NCBI GenBank assembly: GCA_022410635.1
Contig: JAJVDF010000460.1
Coordinates: 186,001 to 250,000 of the forward strand
Direction of reading: 5' to 3'
DNA from: Tretioscincus oriximinensis
Taxonomy: Eukaryota; Chordata; Lepidosauria; Squamata; Gymnophthalmidae
Length of the DNA stretch: 64,000 nucleotides
Numbering within the stretch: position 1 is the first letter of the stretch; every line of letters starts with the position of its first letter. Below are positions 53,641 to 64,000 of this stretch, in pieces. The position numbers and the translations under genes were made by a program. Below the pieces are notes generated by a model. It had not been told where the DNA came from. It did not search any database and saw only the letters and a program-made list of their open reading frames with translations.

Positions 53641-55290
53641 GTATTTTCCTAGGATGTTGTGACCACACCCTTGCTGTAGGTCTGATCCATGACTTTTGGG
53701 GCAGCAAGTGTCTACTTGATCCAAAGGCAACCCTCCATATTTCCCAGGATTATGTAGAGAAGCAGCTTTAGAGAAGTATATGTAATCAACTGAATGAAAT
53801 GAAGCCTTAAAAAGAGGAATGTAATGTTTTGTGGTCAAGCTTTCAATGCTGGTCAACCCAAGTAGATTACTATATCAGAGTAAAGCAGATGACCAGAACT
53901 GGGTATGAAGCAACTGTCTGGAAAACAGATGGTTAATGCCTGATACCTCCTGGAGAGAAAATACCACAAACTGCTTCTGTACCCCTGTCAAATAAACTGC
54001 ATGACATGTCCACGAGTCAGAAGACCTTTGAGTTTGAAGATGATCAAATATTTATTCCCTTCCCTTGCGCAAACAATGCACGTAATTGGAAATTAAGTAG
54101 CATTGATAAAATGTTTAAAAACAAATCTGATAGTAAAGCTAATTCCTGGCTCAGTTCTTGTTTCAGGAATGTACCGCAATTTGCCTCCTGATCTTCATAG
54201 AAAATTAGAACATTTATCTTGCACTCCCAGTGATAAAGTCCTTCATTATTCATATTTATATTGCAAGGAAGAAGACTCGGATTGTTTGGGAGTTATACTA
54301 ATCCTGTAATCTACAATAAGTAATATTTTATCCAGTTTACCAAGATGCTAAAATATAGATCAGTGTTGCATTCTTTATATGTAGGATTTTGTATGGAAAT
54401 TGGGTGCATTCACAAGCCCTATTTTTCTGGTTTTCGGTCCTGTTCTTCAGGATTGAGGACTGTTGAATCACATGTGTGTGATTGTGGTCTATAATCACTT
54501 GCTGCACCTTGCACAATTCTTTCACCCCCTTCCTATTTCACCGGTCTGGACTGATATTAGATGTGGCTTTGTGCTTAGGTTGTAATAAAATTCCAAGACT
54601 TTTGTATCCCTTTTAGCACACCAAGGAAAGCATTTTTGGAAAGTGCAGAGAGAGGATCTGAATTTTCTCTCCATTGAGAAGCCAAAAATCATCTAGCAAA
54701 TATTCAATCAATACGGATGGCAGGGGATGAAGAAGAACAGGAAGGATAGAGAGGAAAATGAAGAGACTGACAGGTGTGGATAGAAAGAAATTGAACTGAG
54801 TGTGCACCATGTTTCAGGAAGGTGCTCAAGCTAACACTGAAGTCAGATTCCGTTGTATAGATAGGCAATATTAATACTTGCTTTCTTCACTGCCATGGTT
54901 AGAAATTCACTTCTCTCATTCATTGGAAGGTGCAAAAAGTGCACTTCCCTGGAAGTCATGAGTTTAGTTTAAAGCAATATGGAAGCAGGAGACATAAGGG
55001 AGGAAGACGGGAGGAAGCAGGGTTGGATTGCACTATCCCATTTAACAAATTCTGACATTTATTGAAAAGGGAAGGAAAACCCCCTCCGCAATACATCCAT
55101 GAAAATTCAGATGCCACCTTTAATAGTTTTTTTGCACTGAAAATACAACTGGACTGTAGAACTGAAATGATCTGAGAGCTGGGATAATCTAATTATCAGA
55201 AAGTTCAGATTTGGGAGAAATGATTCAAAATCAGAAGGGATGTTTTGGGTGTGATCCCTGGAAACAACGGCATAAATATCGGAAGTGACC
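53641..55290. other. No gene recognised
   Basis: Unique; 54410-54480 holds a short inverted repeat (GGTCCTGTTCTTCAGGATTG, then AGGACTG) like the small cores at 17950 and 42084. Confidence 0.45.
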
Positions 55291-55298
55291 ACAGTCAG

Positions 55299-55490
55299 GC
55301 CCCGTCCCCACTGCACCTTCTTCTTGGCTATATCTCAGAATAGGAATGTGCCATCTACATGCTAGTGTAGGCTACACTGGCATGCTAGTGTAGGCTACAC
55401 TGGCATGCTAGTGTAGGCTACACTGGCATGTGGATGACCAAGCTCTGTCCCGAGATATAACCCAGAATAAGGCTCAGTGGGGACAGGGTC
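55299..55490. mobile_element. MITE-B copy 3 with internal 23-bp triplication
   Basis: Ends GCCCCGTCCCCACTG and CAGTGGGGACAGGGTC are inverted matches, with inner ATATCTCAGAATAGG and ATATAACCCAGAATAAGG. TCAG flanks both sides (55295-55298; 55492-55495). Inside, CATGCTAGTGTAGGCTACAC, then TGG is repeated three times in tandem (55358-55380, 55381-55403, 55404-55426). Confidence 0.75.
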
Positions 55491-55495
55491 TTCAG

Positions 55496-58155
55496 TCTCC
55501 AGCAAGGAGTACAGGTAAACTCCACTTTACGATCTCCCACTTTATGAGCTGACATTTTGACAAGAATGTAGTTTTAGACAGTAATTCTAAAATAGGTTGT
55601 TCAAAAAAGACACTGCTTTTATTTTAAAGCCTCTTGCTTTAAAAATCCCCTCTTTACAAAATTTAGTCCCAATTAGCTTATAAAGTTACCTATACTTCAT
55701 ACCAATTCTTAAAATAGGAGGAAGCACAGGTAGGAAAAGGCACTGGAAATGTTGGAATTTACAAACTAATTTACTGTTGCTTTCCGCAACTTTCTTAGAA
55801 TCTTAAATCTTTGAATCCCCTTAATCTTTGAATCTCCTTCACTGTTGTCGGAGAAAGTTCATTGTTTTAGAATAACTGGCCACCTGTCATGTCCTTTTAT
55901 AGCTTTTGGTCTCCAAAGTGTTATCTGTACATTTTCTCTAGCTCACTTTGAGATCCTTTGCCTTGAAGGTGAGATATTGATGTGAACATTTGCTATCGTA
56001 GGATCACATCCCTGGGTTTTTACAAGAACAAGCTCCTAAGAAGGGTTGTAGTAGAGACAGAAAATTACAATAATCAAGTCTGGAGAAGCCAAAAGTGCAA
56101 ATAAGACTTTCAGCTGAAGTGTGACTGAGACAGTGTTGAAGATAGGGCAATATGGAAGAAGTGTTAATAAGCAGATTTACAGAGAGACAGAATGTGAGAA
56201 GCAAAGGTAAGCTGAGGATCAAAGAGAGCACATGGAAAGAGTTTCTGCTACAAGATGGCAACAAAATCTGAAAGGACAAATATGTGCAACTTCCGAACAT
56301 GATCTGCCATTGGCAGTCAAATAAGTTACCTGCAAATTATTATGAAGGCAAGAAAGGAAGCAGATGGTTGCCTCTGGCACAAAAGCTAGATACCAACCTT
56401 AATTTTTAACATGCCACATAAGGGGAGATACTGTCTTCATCCTGCTCTTTTTCAGAATGACTGTATGGTGAAAGCATACTGCTTTTTAGTTCTGGTGTTT
56501 GTGGAAATGAATATTTTTTTTATTTATTCAGGAATTTATATCCTACCTGTCTCCACATATCCCAGGGCAGGTAAAAAAAGATTAAAAGAAACACACACAC
56601 AAAAACACATTTGTAAAATGTTTTTAAAAAACATTCCTATCTTTTTACCAGGTGCTGAAAGTTATACAGTGTAGATGCCTAGTGAGCCTCTAGGAAGAGG
56701 GTAGAAGTTTTTTAGATCCTTAAAATGCATACGGTAAATTCAACTTCAATCCTAAAGAACTTGGCTAAACCAGGAGAAAAACGGCTTTTTCCTAATTTAC
56801 TCAAGTTCGTCAAAAGTGAAAATGGATTAAAAATATGTATTGGAAGAGCATCTTAAGTAGAGTGACTAGATGACTCCTGGGGGGGCGTTGGGGGGTACCT
56901 TCCCCACTGTCCCAGGGGGGCGATTTCACTATTTTTTGCTGTGGAAAAAAATGATTAAAAAAAATCACTACACCACCACTAGGGGTCTCTGGAAACCAGG
57001 GCCAGCTCCTGAANATACCGTCCCCTCAGTAAAAAATAAAAAAAAATGCAAATTTTTTATGCACTTCAAAAAATTCTCAGGCGCTACATGGATTTCTCAT
57101 GTGGGGATTTTGGAGGGGTATGCACAATGGTGGGTGATTTGCATATTCATGCATATGCAAATTAGCATGAATATTAATTGTCCCTGTGTGGGGCTCAGAA
57201 GATCTGTTCAATCTATTAAATGAGGTGCCCTGAGTTATTTGGGGAGAAGTGCAAGGTATAATGATATAAACAAAAATAAATCTGTGGAGCTGAAATGTTC
57301 TAAGCAGCAAAAGACATGGACCACTCCTGGGCTAGAGCTCTTGCTTCAGCCCAAGTGTGAGGACAGACTGCTTTGTCTGTGTGCCACAGCCTATTCAGAC
57401 ATCGAAATAAGGGAATGAAAGTACCCACCATCAAAATTCCCAACCAGACCCATAAATAGTCATGGAAACTATCCCTATTCCTTCGTGTAATGGATTGAGG
57501 TAGAATCAGTCCAGCAGTTGCATGGCAGCTTTTGTCCTGGGTCTTGGAAAAAGGTGGGTGCCAGTAGCGCAAAGATTTTGGTATATTCCCATTACATAGT
57601 GATGTTGGTCACTGGGTTCCAGATCTCTTTTGCCAATGTTCTTTGAGCTATAAGAATATTGCCATATACACAAAGATGAAAATTAATTACGGTAATTAAA
57701 GGTATGTTAATTCTCTTTTAGTGTGTTTCTGTGGCAATTACAACATAGTTCCAGGATAACGGGGCAATTTTGCATCATACCTCTATTGTAAGAAAATAAC
57801 TCTCTCCCTACTTGACCTTTTGGGCAATTGGAAAAGTATGTCTATACTGTAGACATACTCTTAATGGCCACAATGTATGTGTTGGGCCAAAGTGGGCTGA
57901 AAATGGCAGTCAATCATATGCAGTCAGGAAATTCTGGGCTATTTTGACTGTTCAAAATATCTGGATGGATGTATTGCACCATCCCAGGGCAAGTGCTTGT
58001 CCTTGCTAATAATTTTGTATTATCGTCTGGCAGGAATGGTAAGACATGATTGTGGAATCCAAGCAAGATCTCTCTTCTTCCATGTGTAATCTGAACGCAT
58101 CCCGATAGAGTCCAATAATCTTATTATGAACGGTGCTTTTGAAGTAGAAGTAGAA
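55496..58155. other. No gene recognised; weak repeats
   Basis: 56515-56600 has an L2/SINE-like inverse tail (TTTTTATTTATTCAGGAATT). 56866-57080 begins TGACTAGATGACTCCTGGGG and may be a distant relative of MITE-A. One N at about 57014. The rest is unique. Confidence 0.4.
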
Positions 58156-58161
58156 GCAGGA

Positions 58162-58668
58162 AATCATAGAATCATAGAGTTGGAAGGGACCTCCAGGGTC
58201 ATCGGGTCCAACCCCCTGCTCGATGCAGGATTCATTAAGGCATCCCGGAAAGATGAACTCACCACCCCCTGTGGCAAACTGTTCCACTGGTTTATCATCC
58301 TGATTGTTAGAAAGTTTTTTTCTGATATCTAATCTAAATCTCCTCCCTTGCAGTTTCATTCCATTGTTTCTAGTCCTTCCATGTGCTAATGAGAACAATG
58401 CTGATCCCTCTGCTCTGTGCCCTTCAGATATTTGTAGACAGCTATCAGGTCTCCTCTCAGTCTTCTCTTTTGCAGACTAAACATCCCCAGATCCTTTAAC
58501 CATTCCTCATAGGATATAGCTTCCAGACCACTCACCATCCTTGTAACTCTCTTTTGTACTTACTCTAGTTCATCAATGTCCTTTTTAAATTGGGGCCCCC
58601 AGAACTGAACACAGTATTCCAAGTGTTTTCGTACCAAAGTACTGTAGAGAGGAATAATTACTTCACTT
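58162..58668 (-). mobile_element. CR1 LINE 3' end, classic octamer type, minus
   Basis: Starts with inverted octamers AATCATAGAATCATAGAG and GGAAGGGACCTCCAGGGTCA. On the minus strand the frame reads HGRTRNNGMKLQGRRFRLDIRKK (the C-terminal CR1 pattern, near 58300-58390), upstream of NQ..NSLP-like remains. It continues to about 58668 with the usual GGGGCCCCCAGAACTGAACA block. About 500 bp, 5' truncated, frame broken. Confidence 0.88.
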
Positions 58669-60664
58669 GAATTACTTCAAATGAATAATTAAATCATTTG
58701 ACCACGGTTTTACTTAGGCCGCATGTGAAAGGGAGGTGCCTGGTTCTCCTGGGTTTGGATACCTACACTGATGAAAAACCCTCTTTTAAATGGGCTTGAC
58801 AGTATCTAATGGGTCAGTCAATAATGCAGAACTTAAAATAATAATACATTTGAAGATGGCAACCATTTCACACACAATTTGCATGACCATAATTTCACCT
58901 CTCTTACTCTACTGGAACTAAAGCATTAAAACAGAAAAAGCTGAGGATATAGAAGAGTTTCAGTGTTTTTTTATAAGAATACGGAACCATGGGAAAGCCA
59001 TTTTTTTCTCTTTCTATTCCAGTCACAAGCTTTAAGCACAGTTCCTTTTTATCATTATCTCAGCAAACTGTTTAGCCGTGCACTCTAACTACACTCTGTG
59101 ATATTTAAGGCGATGAGATTTCTATACACAGCTTGATAGAAGATGCCTCAGAACATGAATCCGCAACATCTTCTCACCTCTGTCAGAGGAGAAATCATAT
59201 AGACAGCTGGTCTGGTACTGCACATTTGGTGCACAAACCTGAAATGACATCTCTCTCGGCTGATCTTTTATATAGCACAGAGCTGCATAATGAGAGGGTG
59301 AAAACAGACACATGCTTCTTCCGGCTGATTCCAGAATATTCTGCTATACAGTAACAATAGAAAGTAGCCCCCTAAAGGCCTGCTTGGGCTTATTGAAGGC
59401 TGTAAGGATCAAATAATGTGTGACATTAAAATACATTGCATGCTTTTCCTTCTAGGATCAAGCAATATATACTCCAATGATTATTATATTCCTGCTGTGA
59501 TTATTGTGGGGAGGACAACTATGGTATTAGTGGGAGCACAGAAAATTGGAAGGAGGAAAGTTCAGTTATTCTCTCTGTTGTATTAATTGTGACCTGATCA
59601 TACCTCATCTGTATATAGTCTGTCTTACTACACAACGTGCGTTGAGTTCAATATTAGCTCAAACTCACCTGTAAAACAAAGTGCTCACCCAATTTGTCCA
59701 CACTTGTTTCTCCCCATTTGGGTGTTAGAATATCTTTTCCCCTCTACCTCTCCTTCTCCCATCCGGATATACTTCCATCACTCAGTTTTTGGCTTCGTAA
59801 TGAAGGTAACAGCCAGCATCCTTGCATAGATTCAGTAAACCATTATAAGTAATCCTAAAATAATTACTGAGCCTTACAAATAAAATCTTAGGCAGATCAA
59901 GCTAATTCACTTCTATTCAATTGAATTAAATCAGATAAGTGTGAAATCAGGCCCCAGATTCCCGAGGATAAACTGAACCTCTTTCTGCATTTCCAACCTA
60001 AGAGTGGCGTTTTCAACGTAAGAGATATCACTCTGGGTTCCAAACTATTTCCTTGTTTGAATTCAAGATTTGCAGAGATGTGCAATGATGCACTTTCAAA
60101 TATGCAGAAGGGAAATTATTTCTAGTCAGAACACTGAAGAACAAAGACAGCAATATCATAATCAACAAATGCTGTCCCTCTTGCCCCTGAATATTGCAAG
60201 GTGCAAAATTGCACATCTCTGAAAATCTTGGGTTTAAATAAGCAAACAAGTTGAAACAATGCTACCTACTTTAATGTAGCCAAAAGTTCAGTTTATTCGA
60301 TTTCTGTTTTAATCAATTTAGCATGTATGCATTTTAGTCCTGGAAGCCACCTTAAATATGATTCAATGGTAAAATATATATAAACAATTATAATTAACAA
60401 AACAAAATAGCAAACTGTATTACAATATTTTTCAAATGTAAAATATTGTACTGTATAATTTGTTGTTTTTGAAATTAATTAATACTTTTCTAGATTTCAC
60501 ACTACAGAAATATATATATATACATATATGGCCTAATACATCTTCAAGAACAGAGAAGAAAGAGTTAAACTCATGTTCAAAGTTTCACTATGACTGAGTT
60601 CAGGACCAAGTGATTTTGAATACCAGTCAAAAACTCATCCTAACATTCTAACTCATACAGCCAT
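58669..60664. other. No gene recognised
   Basis: About 2 kb, AT-rich, with a TA run at 60512-60530. No exon or repeat family recognised. Confidence 0.45.
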
Positions 60665-61256
60665 ATATACGAATAGTTTAATGATTACTCATTTGACCGT
60701 ATCAAAATTTACATAGATAAAAACATTTGACCAAAAAGAAAACTAATATTGTTATTTATCCCTATCTCCCTTACAGAATATCTCGTTCATCTCAATGAAT
60801 AATTTCCTAAGTTGGTCAGCTGTAATAAGAAACAGGGAAACCCTATGTGTCACCTGAGAGATTATTCAGCTGAAGTTCTGCAATCCTGTGGGACATCCTT
60901 TGTAATAAAGATCCTAGACATGTTGTTCTTATTGAAGAGTACAAGGCACAGCTAAGCAGAATATGATTTAGGTCTTCAACCATTTCTGCACTGCAGACAC
61001 ACAGTCTTTCTCCATAGGGTACCTAGTGATATCTTCCATATTTCACCATCAAGTCAGTAAGTTCAAAATGTGTGTATATAGATTGTTGCCTTAGTTGGGG
61101 AGGCATTTTGTCAACTAGGTATCTATCCAGATGGAAAACAGATTTTGAATGTGCTAGCCATTTTAATGATTTTATATTAGAGAGGCTTGCAATATCATTT
61201 TGGTAATTGATGTCTGTCACTCGCCATATATATATTTTCATGGAAGTTCTCAGCAA
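60665..61256 (-). mobile_element. Non-LTR LINE C-terminus and 3' end, minus (copy B)
   Basis: On the minus strand, after in-frame breaks, a C-terminal segment ERLCVCSAEMVEDLNHILLS then CALY can be read (about 60950-61020). This is the C-x-C...H...C knuckle often found at the end of non-LTR polyproteins. The 3' region matches 41185-41580. No catalytic domain is present; clade unknown. Confidence 0.6.
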
Positions 61257-61560
61257 GTTGCTGTTGATAAGACCTCAAGTTTATATGCATATGAAACTTG
61301 AACCCCTTTTTTACTTCTAGTATTTTTTTCTTTAAAAAAATTCTTTAAAAATTCTTTTAAAAAATTCTTTAAAAATTCTTTAAAAAAATACTATCAACTT
61401 ATTTCTGAAAATGTAAATGATGTTTAAATTGACACCTTTAAATTAAACGTTCTGATTTTACAGAAGTATACCATGTGTGAACTCTATGAAATGGCTTATC
61501 AGGACATATATACAGATTGTTGGTTTATGTTTGGACTTTTGGGAATAACTGATATTCTGG
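61257..61560. repeat. AT-rich stretch with TTCTTTAAAAA repeats
   Basis: 61325-61388 carries five tandem TTCTTTAAAA-type units that are almost self-complementary (TTTAAA core). The rest is unique. Confidence 0.6.
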
Positions 61561-61564
61561 AGAG

Positions 61565-63571
61565 TTAAGGGTGATGAAACATGAAGGCCAATGGCTGGAG
61601 CACAGGTGGCGCAAATCCCTGCAAGAATCTGACCGAACACGGGTTAGAGCACAGGTGGCTGTGGTGGCAGCGAAAAGGAATTATTTCTCTGCTACCATTG
61701 CGTTCTCAAGTAGTCTTCCAGCAGAGCTCTTTCGAGTGGTAAATGGCCTGATAAGATCTAACCCAGGAGAGCAAGTGCAAAGGCCATCCAATATCTGCTG
61801 TGACAAATTTGCAAGGCACTTTGAGGGCAAGTTGCTCAGATTTGTGAGGGATTGGATGCAACAGTTATCTTGGATCAGTTTCAATTATGGCGGCCTGATG
61901 ATGTGGACAAGTTGCTTGTTGGGGTTCGGCCAACGTTGTGTTCTCTGGATCCTTGCCCCTCCTGGCTGATAAAAGCCAGTCATCAGGGTATGACCAGGTG
62001 GGTCCAGAGAGTGGTGGACGCTTCTTTGAGGGATGCGTGGTCCTGCCAGCTCTTAAAGAGGTGGTGGTGCACCCTCTCCTTAAGATGCCTTCCCTGGATC
62101 TAGAAAAGTTAAACAACTACCGCCCATTGGCTAACATACCCTTCCTGGGCAAGGTACCAGAGAGGGCTGTGGCTGTTCAACTGCAGGCATGCTCGGAAGA
62201 TCTAGACCCATTTCAATCAGGCTTCAGGCCTGGTTGTGGCATGGGAACCACCTTGGTTGCCCTGGTTGATGACCTTCTCTGGGAGAGGGATGGGGGCAAT
62301 GTGACCCTGTTGGTTCTCCTGGACCTCTCAGCAGCTTTTGATACCATTGACCATCCTATCCTCCTGGATAGGCTATGGAGTTTAGGAGTTGGTGGCAATG
62401 CATTGCAGTGGTCCCGTTCCTATCTCCAAGGCCGCTTCCAGAGAGTGGGGGGGAAGGTCCTGCTCAACACTCTGGGAGCTCACTTATGGGGTTCCTCAGG
62501 GGTCGATCCTCTCCCTCATGCTGTTTACCATCTATATGAAGCTGCTTGGAGATGTCATCAGGAGATTTGGAGTGAAGTGTCATCAATATGCAGATGACAC
62601 TCAGCTCTATCTCTCTGTTCCCTCTGAATCAGGAGAGGCGGTTGAAGTGCTTGACAGGTGCCTGGAGGCAGTGATGAGCTGGATGGGGACCAATAAGTTG
62701 AAGCTGAATCCAGACAAGATGGTGGTGCTGTGTGTTGGAGCATCAAGAGTTCGCAAAGTGGGGAGGCGCCCTGTCCTTGATGGGGTAGAATTGCCCTATG
62801 AGGAACCGGTGCGAAATCTGGGGATGCTCCTGGACTCTGCACTGAAACTTGAAAACCAGGTGGAGGCAGTGGCCAGGAGGGCCTACTGCCAATTATGTCT
62901 GGTTTGCTAGTTATGGCCACTTCTGAACAGGGATAATTTAGCCACAGTAATCCATGCTCTGGTAACTTCCAAACTGGACTATTGTAATGTGCTCTATACA
63001 GGGCTGCCCTTGAAAATGGTTCAGAAGCTGCAGTTGGTGCAAAATTCAGCAGCTAGAGTGCTGACTGGAACGGCTGGCCAGACACAGATCATGCCAGTCT
63101 TGAAAGAGCTGCACTGGCTGCCAATCCACTACCGAGCACCATTCAAGGTGCTGTCTTTAACTTATAAGGCCCTAAATAACCTGGGGCCCAAATATCTAAA
63201 GGAATGCCTTCTCCCATACCAACCTGCCCGTGCCTTAAGATCTGCAGGGGAGGCCCTCCTGGTTGTACTATCCCATTCAACAGCCAATGGAGTGGGAACC
63301 TGGGGTAGGGCCTTCTCAGTGGTTGCCCTTCATCTTTGGAATAGTCTCCCACTCGAGATGTGTCTGTCATCATCGTTGTATGGTTTTAGAAGATCTTTGA
63401 AGATGCACCTCTTTCACCTGTCCTTTGGCTGAAGAGAATGTCATTTTTGTCCCCACTTTTAGGTATTGTTTTTATACTGTTTTTAATTTGTTAATTTTGT
63501 ATTGAGATTTTACTGTTCGCCGCCCTGAGACCTTCGGGTAAGAGGCGGGGTATAAATAAATAAATAAATAA
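61565..63571 (+). mobile_element. L2 LINE, 3' 2 kb with decayed reverse transcriptase
   Basis: Encodes the end of an L2-clade ORF2. Visible in order: a pre-RT linker (from 61571), NYRPLANIPFLGK (about 62110-62150), FRPGCGMGTT, LLVLLDLSAAFDTIDH (motif A, about 62314-62352), GVPQGSILSLMLF (motif B, about 62488-62526), QYADDTQLYLS (motif C, 62584-62616), the LKLNPDKM block, and the C-terminal AARVLTGTAGQTQIMPVLKE region. Frame changes occur before 61938 and between motifs A and B, and a TAG stops the frame at 62908-62910. 3' end GCCGCCCTGAGACCTTCGGG, then TATAAATAAATAAA. The endonuclease half is missing, so it is a dead 5'-truncated copy. Confidence 0.9.
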
Positions 63572-64000
63572 GGCTACTCAGATAACATGGATTCTGAATT
63601 TCAAAACATCGAACGACAAAATGAAGAGATATCACTAGGGTTGCCAGATCAAAGCAAGTCACCTTCATGGATGTAAAAAAGAAGTGATTTGAACAGCTTA
63701 CAATACTAGTGGCACCTCCTGAAACTGCTCAAATGTAGATAGATTTTACCAGGTCAGCTCCAGGTTAGCAGAACTGGTCCAGCATAGAACAGCTTTAGTG
63801 CAAAAATGACCCAAGAGAACAGCCTGTCCCTGCTTCCCTGTTTTTATTTGTTCAGATCTTATCACGTGTTTAACTAACAATGTGGATGTAATTCCCTTAG
63901 TTGAAGACATATTATTGACTGAAAGGCTTAGACAATGACCCTGTTTACAAAGAGAGTAACTTCCTTATTGGCAGAATTAATCATTTGGATAATCCTGTAA
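63572..64000. other. No gene recognised
   Basis: Unique right edge of the window; nothing supported. Confidence 0.5.

Noticed and set aside
58006..58398. 130-codon minus-strand open frame
   Set aside because: Its middle is the CR1 C-terminal remnant (HGRTRNNGMKLQGRRF), so it is transposon debris and not a gene.

Overview
The window looks like noncoding, repeat-rich DNA from a reptile, most likely a squamate (lizard, gecko or snake). The basis is the repeat mix: CR1 and L2 LINE tails, tRNA-derived SINEs that share a 3' tail with L2, one probable BovB (RTE) scrap, a Penelope-like element (PLE) with a GIY-YIG endonuclease, and many palindromic MITEs. The species was not determined. I found no host exon, tRNA, rRNA or other host RNA gene. 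Nearly all open frames are chance frames or lie inside transposable elements, so this is probably intergenic or intronic. Isolated single N bases (for example near 3113, 8875, 11935, 20922, 25468, 36383 and 57014) look like unresolved calls, not gaps.

Region by region. 0.7-6.3 kb: four copies of a palindromic TA-flanked MITE (MITE-A), two of them nested in older repeats, plus a 78-bp near-perfect hairpin at about 2.0 kb. 7-10.4 kb: SINE-1, old PLE 3' ends, MITE-C, MITE-D and a CR1 fragment. 13.2-15.8 kb: the most striking object, a 2.55-kb head-to-head inverted pair of PLE 3' halves inside one 12-bp target-site duplication. 16.5-27.7 kb: CR1 tails, SINE-2 copies, an L1-like insertion with a 14-bp duplication, MITE-B, MITE-E and SINE-1. 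28-34 kb: repeat-poor, with a candidate conserved noncoding element near 29.4-29.7 kb. 34.8-35.5 kb: a GC-rich hAT-like element built of nested inverted repeats. 36-53 kb: mostly unique sequence with scattered repeats and a few possible conserved noncoding stretches. 53-61 kb: SINE-1, CR1, MITE-B carrying a 23-bp triplication, and a decayed LINE. 61.6-63.6 kb: a 2-kb L2 LINE with recognisable reverse transcriptase, broken by frameshifts and a stop.

How the parts relate. The L2 3' end (GCCCTGAGACCTTCGGGTA, then TATAAATA repeats) is shared with the SINE-1 tail, which suggests that SINE-1 was mobilised by L2 machinery. The MITEs are presumably non-autonomous DNA transposons; no transposase gene is visible here. 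MITE-A sits inside a CR1 copy and inside a SINE, so it was active after both. The PLE palindrome would give a hairpin transcript of more than 1.2 kb per arm if transcribed. Repeat family names are from recognition of motifs and ends; no database search was run.
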